DNA of 8,231 bases from UBA1562 sp041653955 (GTDB lineage Bacteria > Omnitrophota > Gorgyraeia > Gygaellales > Profunditerraquicolaceae). The translations under genes were made by a program, and so were the position numbers. Below, piece after piece: positions 6,077 through 8,231 of this stretch (positions are counted from its first letter, which is position 1; every line of letters begins with the position of its first letter). The notes under the pieces were generated by a model. That model worked only from the letters and a program-made list of their open reading frames with translations, was not told the origin of the DNA and ran no database searches. The stretch covers positions 1-8,231 of the forward strand of contig JBAZEH010000044.1 in assembly GCA_041653955.1 (NCBI GenBank). The letters are read 5' to 3'.

Positions 6077-7444
6077 TTGGTGAAAAATAAAAGAATCGTT
6101 ATTATCGGAGCAGGGCCAGCGGGCCTTGGAGCGGCATATCGGCTAAAGGATCTGGGGTATGAAAACTTCATTGTTTTTGAGAAGAATAACTATGTCGGCG
6201 GGCTTTGTGCCAGCTTTTTAGATGCTGGGGGGTTTACTTGGAACCTGGGGGGCCACGTCGTATTCTCGCATTATGATTATTTTGAATGCATGTTAAATAG
6301 CCTTTTTGGCAGCGAGTTGTTGGATAGGGTAAGGGATGCCTGGATCTTTACGCAAAGCAGATGGATTCCTTATCCACTGCAGGACTATATCCGTTATTTG
6401 CCCCTGAGAGACAAGTTGCCCTGTGTTATCAGTTTGATTAAGGCTAGAGCCGCAGCAAAAATATCGCGTAAGAACCCGAGAAATTTCAAGGAATGGATAA
6501 TCGCTACCTTTGGTACAAAGATGGCGTATTATTTCTTGCTACCCTATAATTCCAAAGTGTGGGCTTATCCGTTAGAAGAGATAGGAAATTATTGGGTGTC
6601 AGACCGGATAAAGATACCTAGATTGGGAATTTTCTTGCGTAATCTTATAAATGACAGTAATGATACAGGCTGGGGCCATAACCTGAAATTCAAATTCCCG
6701 CTTTTTGGCGGGGTAGGCGAGATATTCAAAAGAATAAGTTTGCTCTTAGACGGTAAGATTTCATTGAACTCAGAGGTAGTAAAGATCAATTCGGGCACCG
6801 GAGAAATATGTCTGGCTGATGGTAAGAAAGAGGGTTATGATATTTTAGTTAATACTTCCGCGCTGGGCGGGTTCTTAACGGCTTTTAGTGAAAGCGGCAA
6901 AGATATGTTAGCCGCCTCCGCTCATTTAAAACATAACGGCGTATTAGTTATAGGTCTTGGCCTGATAAAGAACAAGTGCTTGGATAATAAATCCTGGGTT
7001 TATTTTCCTGATGGCAATGTGCCTTTTTTCAGGGTATCATTTCTATCTAATTATTCCCCGAATATAACTCCGGATAGCGGGCGTTATTATTCAATTCTTT
7101 GCGAGGTTGCATATTCAAAATACAGAGAAACAAACAAAGATGATGTTTTTGAGCAAACCATATGCGGGTTGATCGATTCCGGCATATTGCAAAAAGAGGA
7201 TAGAAAATTTATTGTATCGAGATTTTTCTCTGATATAGGTTGTGCTTATCCTATCCCTACCCGGAGAAGGGATGAGGCCCTTCGATGCATACAGCCAGGA
7301 TTAGAAAAGATGGATATTTTTTCTAGGGGTCGTTTTGGCGCATGGAAATATGAGGTCGGGAATATGGATCATTCATTCATGCAGGGCGTAGAAGTCGTCA
7401 ATAGGATACTAAGAGAAGAAAATGAAAATATATGGGCTTTATAA
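6077..7444 (+). CDS. FAD-dependent oxidoreductase, UDP-galactopyranose mutase / protoporphyrinogen-oxidase-like
   Basis: This 455-residue flavoprotein starts with a Rossmann FAD site, IVIIGAGPAGLGAAYRL (7-23), then the acidic strand end VFEKN and YVGGLCAS (39-46). NLGGHVVFSHYDYF (56-69) resembles the GGH region of UDP-galactopyranose mutases, and PYNSKVWAYPLEEIGNYWV (156-174) matches a conserved block of this amine-oxidase-like group. The C-terminal GRFGAWKYEVGNMDHS (418-433) completes the FAD site. Relatives are commonly found beside glycosyltransferases in surface polysaccharide or glycolipid loci, where a sugar-nucleotide or lipid-linked sugar substrate is suspected; the actual reaction is unknown to me. 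An in-frame TAA at 6065 limits the start to TTG 6077 or GTG 6080, and neither has an SD at normal spacing. It follows a 100-base gap after hypE, so it probably opens a new unit with the glycosyltransferase. No membrane segments are evident. Confidence 0.85.
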   Translation: MVKNKRIVIIGAGPAGLGAAYRLKDLGYENFIVFEKNNYVGGLCASFLDAGGFTWNLGGHVVFSHYDYFECMLNSLFGSELLDRVRDAWIFTQSRWIPYPLQDYIRYLPLRDKLPCVISLIKARAAAKISRKNPRNFKEWIIATFGTKMAYYFLLPYNSKVWAYPLEEIGNYWVSDRIKIPRLGIFLRNLINDSNDTGWGHNLKFKFPLFGGVGEIFKRISLLLDGKISLNSEVVKINSGTGEICLADGKKEGYDILVNTSALGGFLTAFSESGKDMLAASAHLKHNGVLVIGLGLIKNKCLDNKSWVYFPDGNVPFFRVSFLSNYSPNITPDSGRYYSILCEVAYSKYRETNKDDVFEQTICGLIDSGILQKEDRKFIVSRFFSDIGCAYPIPTRRRDEALRCIQPGLEKMDIFSRGRFGAWKYEVGNMDHSFMQGVEVVNRILREENENIWAL

Positions 7445-8231
7445 ATAGCGGCGCCTGCAAGCCGGAGGGAAATTCCGGTGTAATATTTGCATCTAAGCCT
7501 CACGGAAAAACAGAGGTTATGTCTCTTTCTGTGATAATGCCGTGTTATAACGAAGAATGTCTTGTCAAAGAGACAATATGTTCCTACTATAAGGAGGTTA
7601 TTGAAAAAATAGACGATTCCGAGTTTATTGTAATAGACGACTGCAGTACCGACGGTACCCCGGATATACTAATGCGCATGCGTTCAGAATACCCAAAATT
7701 AAAGATAATAAGGCAACCTGTGAATAAAGGGCACGGCCAGGCGTTAATGCTTGGTTACCAGAGCGCAACAAAGGACTTTATTTTTAATATTGACAGTGAT
7801 AACTGTTTCAAGGCCGCTGAATTCTGGAAACTTTATAATCTTAGATATAAGGCAGGCCTTATATCCGGATATCGTATTAAAAGGCAGGATTGTCTAATCA
7901 GGAAAGTAATCGCAAAATCACTTAGATATCTTAATTATGCGCTTTTCGGGGTAGACTTTAAAGATGCGAATTGCCCATTTAAATTGATCAGAAGAGTTGA
8001 TTTAGAGGGCGTTTTAGGCTTACTCTCCCCTGTGGTAGCGATACCGTCGGTAATGTTAAATATACTTTTAGCATACAAAAATAATGCGTCCGTAATCGAG
8101 ATACCGGTTGAATATCATCTTTCTCCGCTTAGGAAGAGTTCGCTTACTAATTTAAGGCTGGCTAAGCTTTGTCTGCTTGGGTCCAGAGATATCTTGACTC
8201 TATGGTTTGATTTAAAATTTAGGCCCTCAAG
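7432..8231 (+). CDS. Family 2 glycosyltransferase, polyprenyl-phosphate type, 3' truncated
   Basis: The frame is open to the window edge, giving 266 codons without a stop. Counting from ATG 7432, the GT-A motifs are SVIMPCYNEE (33-42), DDCSTDGTP (69-77), NKGHGQAL (98-105), the metal-binding DSD (121-123), SGYRIKRQD (145-153) and DANCPFKLIRR (178-188). The SGYR..RQD and CPFK..RR blocks are typical of DPM1-like enzymes that transfer a sugar from a nucleotide donor to a polyprenyl phosphate, or of close relatives in glycan assembly. The C-terminal part, possibly including membrane segments, is beyond the edge. The start is uncertain: ATG 7432 overlaps the flavoprotein gene by 13 bases but adds 29 atypical residues, while ATG 7519 gives the canonical MSLSVIMPCYNEE beginning. 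AGAGG lies only 2 bases before 7519, closer than ideal. It is probably co-transcribed with the flavoprotein gene. Confidence 0.88.
   Translation, partial: MGFINSGACKPEGNSGVIFASKPHGKTEVMSLSVIMPCYNEECLVKETICSYYKEVIEKIDDSEFIVIDDCSTDGTPDILMRMRSEYPKLKIIRQPVNKGHGQALMLGYQSATKDFIFNIDSDNCFKAAEFWKLYNLRYKAGLISGYRIKRQDCLIRKVIAKSLRYLNYALFGVDFKDANCPFKLIRRVDLEGVLGLLSPVVAIPSVMLNILLAYKNNASVIEIPVEYHLSPLRKSSLTNLRLAKLCLLGSRDILTLWFDLKFRPS
7462..7478 (+). other. Small hairpin near the glycosyltransferase start
   Basis: CCGGAG (7462-7467) and TTCCGG (7473-7478) can pair (five Watson-Crick pairs plus one G-T/G-U) around a 5-base loop. It lies 40 bases before the alternative glycosyltransferase start at 7519. If 7519 is the true start, the hairpin sits in the untranslated gap and could influence translation; if 7432 is the start, it is just coding sequence. 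A chance occurrence is quite possible. Confidence 0.25.

Noticed and set aside
7462..7500. Cobalamin-riboswitch-like string GGGAAATTCCGGTG
   Set aside because: It recalls the B12-box region by eye, but the other conserved core elements (the downstream CCCGC-ACTG segment and the flanking stems) are absent and the segment may be coding.

Overview
The window reads as a stretch of a Gram-negative-type bacterial chromosome. One gene encodes a signal-peptide-bearing, probable outer-membrane protein, and the right edge holds envelope glycan genes. Gene style suggests an uncultivated lineage such as Candidatus Omnitrophota: short or absent intergenic gaps, frequent ATA and AGG codons, TTG/GTG starts, a bacterial PAC2 protein and a lone HypE. 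That placement is inference from style and gene content only; no rRNA or other marker gene is present.

Layout, all genes on the + strand. (1) Positions 1-877 are the C-terminal part of an alpha/alpha-toroid protein whose start lies outside the window. (2) 878-1516 encode an endonuclease III-like HhH-GPD DNA glycosylase, abutting gene 1. (3) 1486-2178 encode an exported, probably beta-barrel protein, overlapping gene 2. (4) 2193-3374 encode an M20 metallopeptidase/deacylase. (5) 3378-4343 encode a PAC2-family protein. (6) 4340-4969 encode a YihX-like HAD phosphatase. (7) 4966-5976 encode HypE, the hydrogenase maturation factor that makes the nitrile for the NiFe(CN)2CO centre. Junctions from gene 1 to gene 7 are overlaps or gaps of at most 14 bases, so they look like one transcription unit. 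(8) After a 100-base gap, 6077-7444 encode a FAD-dependent, UDP-galactopyranose-mutase-like oxidoreductase. (9) A family 2 glycosyltransferase follows and runs off the right edge.

How the genes fit together: genes 2-7 are a mixed housekeeping string with no single obvious pathway. The M20, PAC2, HAD and HypE genes are linked by overlapping stops and starts, which points to co-expression. Genes 8 and 9 look like the beginning of a separate surface-polysaccharide or glycolipid locus, with a polyprenyl-phosphate-type glycosyltransferase beside a sugar-modifying flavoprotein.

The most unusual observation is in gene 2. Its reading frame ends in TGA at exactly the codon where the fourth cysteine of the endonuclease III iron-sulfur motif (C-X6-C-X2-C-X5-C) belongs. 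No transposon, CRISPR array, tRNA, rRNA or clear new defence system is visible. I do not see convincing evidence for a wholly undescribed system, and the findings are graded accordingly.
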